Origin: Clostridium sp. M62/1
Lineage (GTDB): Bacteria > Bacillota > Clostridia > Lachnospirales > Lachnospiraceae
Length of the DNA: 64,000 bases
Direction: 5' to 3'
NCBI RefSeq assembly: GCF_020736365.1
Contig: NZ_CP085988.1
Coordinates: 750,001 to 814,000, forward strand
Part shown: positions 63,599 to 64,000 of the stretch, one piece after another
Layout: each line of letters starts with the position of its first letter
Numbering within the stretch: the stretch's first letter is position 1
Program-made: the position numbers and the translations under genes
Notes under the pieces: model-generated
Databases searched by the model: none
Told to the model about the DNA's origin: nothing
The model's input: only the letters and a program-made list of their open reading frames with translations

Positions 63599-64000
63599 AT
63601 GAAACTTCTGAACGAAATCCCGTCCTCATTCTGGGGACTTTTCCGTTCCCCAAACAGGGAAATATATATAGAAGCCCTCTTAAAAATCAACGAAGAGTAT
63701 CAGTACAGCAACTATTTCCTGAGCAGGGAGATGTGCATCCAGGTGCTGGGCGATTACTTTTCCAGGCGCCAGGTGGAGATTGAGAGAGAACAGGAGGAGG
63801 CTGAGGCAGATACCCTGGAGCCGCCGGCCACACGTATTCTCAACTGGCTGATCAGAACCAGGTGGCTGCGCCGCCAGGAGGATTTTGTCAACCTGTCGGT
63901 CAATATCGTCATTCCCGACTATGCCGCGGTCTTTATCGGCGCATTCGAGCGGCTGATCGGGGAGGAGGGAGACGAGGCGGACATCTATATCCAGAACATT
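63599..64000 (+). CDS. jetA: Wadjet JetA-family protein, N-terminal part
   Basis: The first 134 residues of a gene running off the window. The start MKLLNEIPSSFWGLFRSPN-REIYIEALLKINEEYQYSNY and the later LNWLIRTRWLRRQEDFVNLSVNIVIPDYA match the JetA (DUF5716) pattern: IP-x-FW/F, SPN-x-EIY-x-AL, and a winged-helix region ending with VPDYA-like. JetA is the MukF-like kleisin of the Wadjet SMC complex, which clears foreign circular DNA. AAAGGAG precedes the ATG. jetB, jetC and jetD should follow beyond 64000 if the system is complete. Confidence 0.75.
   Translation, partial: MKLLNEIPSSFWGLFRSPNREIYIEALLKINEEYQYSNYFLSREMCIQVLGDYFSRRQVEIEREQEEAEADTLEPPATRILNWLIRTRWLRRQEDFVNLSVNIVIPDYAAVFIGAFERLIGEEGDEADIYIQNI

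Overview
The window looks like the chromosome of a spore-forming gut Firmicute of the family Lachnospiraceae (Clostridium cluster XIVa; a Clostridium symbiosum / Enterocloster / Hungatella-like background). This is inferred from strong AGGAGG ribosome sites with frequent TTG starts, a 56-residue 2[4Fe-4S] ferredoxin, frl genes, large SipW-dependent surface loci, SEC-C methionine aminopeptidase, BTAD-type regulators and a CwlD-like spore-cortex amidase. The species is not fixed by anything I can see.

Layout. 1-2990: the 3' third of a 23S rRNA, tRNA-Gly(GCC), and an IS4-family insertion (56-bp inverted repeats, 7-bp target duplication) lying between the tRNA and the apparent rRNA-operon terminator. 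3064-14397: one long operon with a dipeptide-type ABC importer, an M20 amidohydrolase, a stand-alone M20 dimerisation-domain fragment and a HyuA/HyuB (hydantoinase/oxoprolinase) pair. 14585-18297: two paralogous GntR/UTRA regulators flanking frlD-frlB (Amadori product catabolism), with shared operator-like motifs. 18468-27260: pyridoxal-type kinase, CAP-domain wall protein, ZIP transporter, a KdpDE-like two-component pair without kdpFABC, methionine aminopeptidase, ThrH and a DUF1537 sugar-acid kinase.

27572-43124 is the main surface system. In order: a BTAD regulator that is frameshifted as read, a small leader protein whose two halves lie in -1-related frames, a 2045-residue exported protein with three VWA modules, six TasA/camelysin-like subunits (the last with LPKTG), a SipW-type signal peptidase and a class B sortase. 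It looks like a dedicated export, assembly and anchoring unit for a surface fibre. 43206-55063 holds an unknown membrane protein, an Rpn-type nuclease, an AEC transporter, a class I glutamine amidotransferase-like hydrolase, ferredoxin, a DUF1858 gene with an in-frame UGA (probable selenoprotein), MecA, a kinase-ATPase fusion, a ParA-like ATPase, dispersed palindromic repeats and a GH18 hydrolase.

55344-58508 is a cwlD-like N-acetylmuramoyl-L-alanine amidase gene split inside its zinc-binding His-Gly-Gly codons by a 2451-bp element carrying a large serine recombinase, a small basic protein and a GNAT acetyltransferase. Removing the element between two CATGG copies restores a perfect 237-residue amidase, which makes this a skin-like, possibly sporulation-excised element. 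58483-63208 (minus strand) is a GldA/F/G-type ABC system with a DUF4340 protein. The window ends inside a gene for a Wadjet JetA-family protein.
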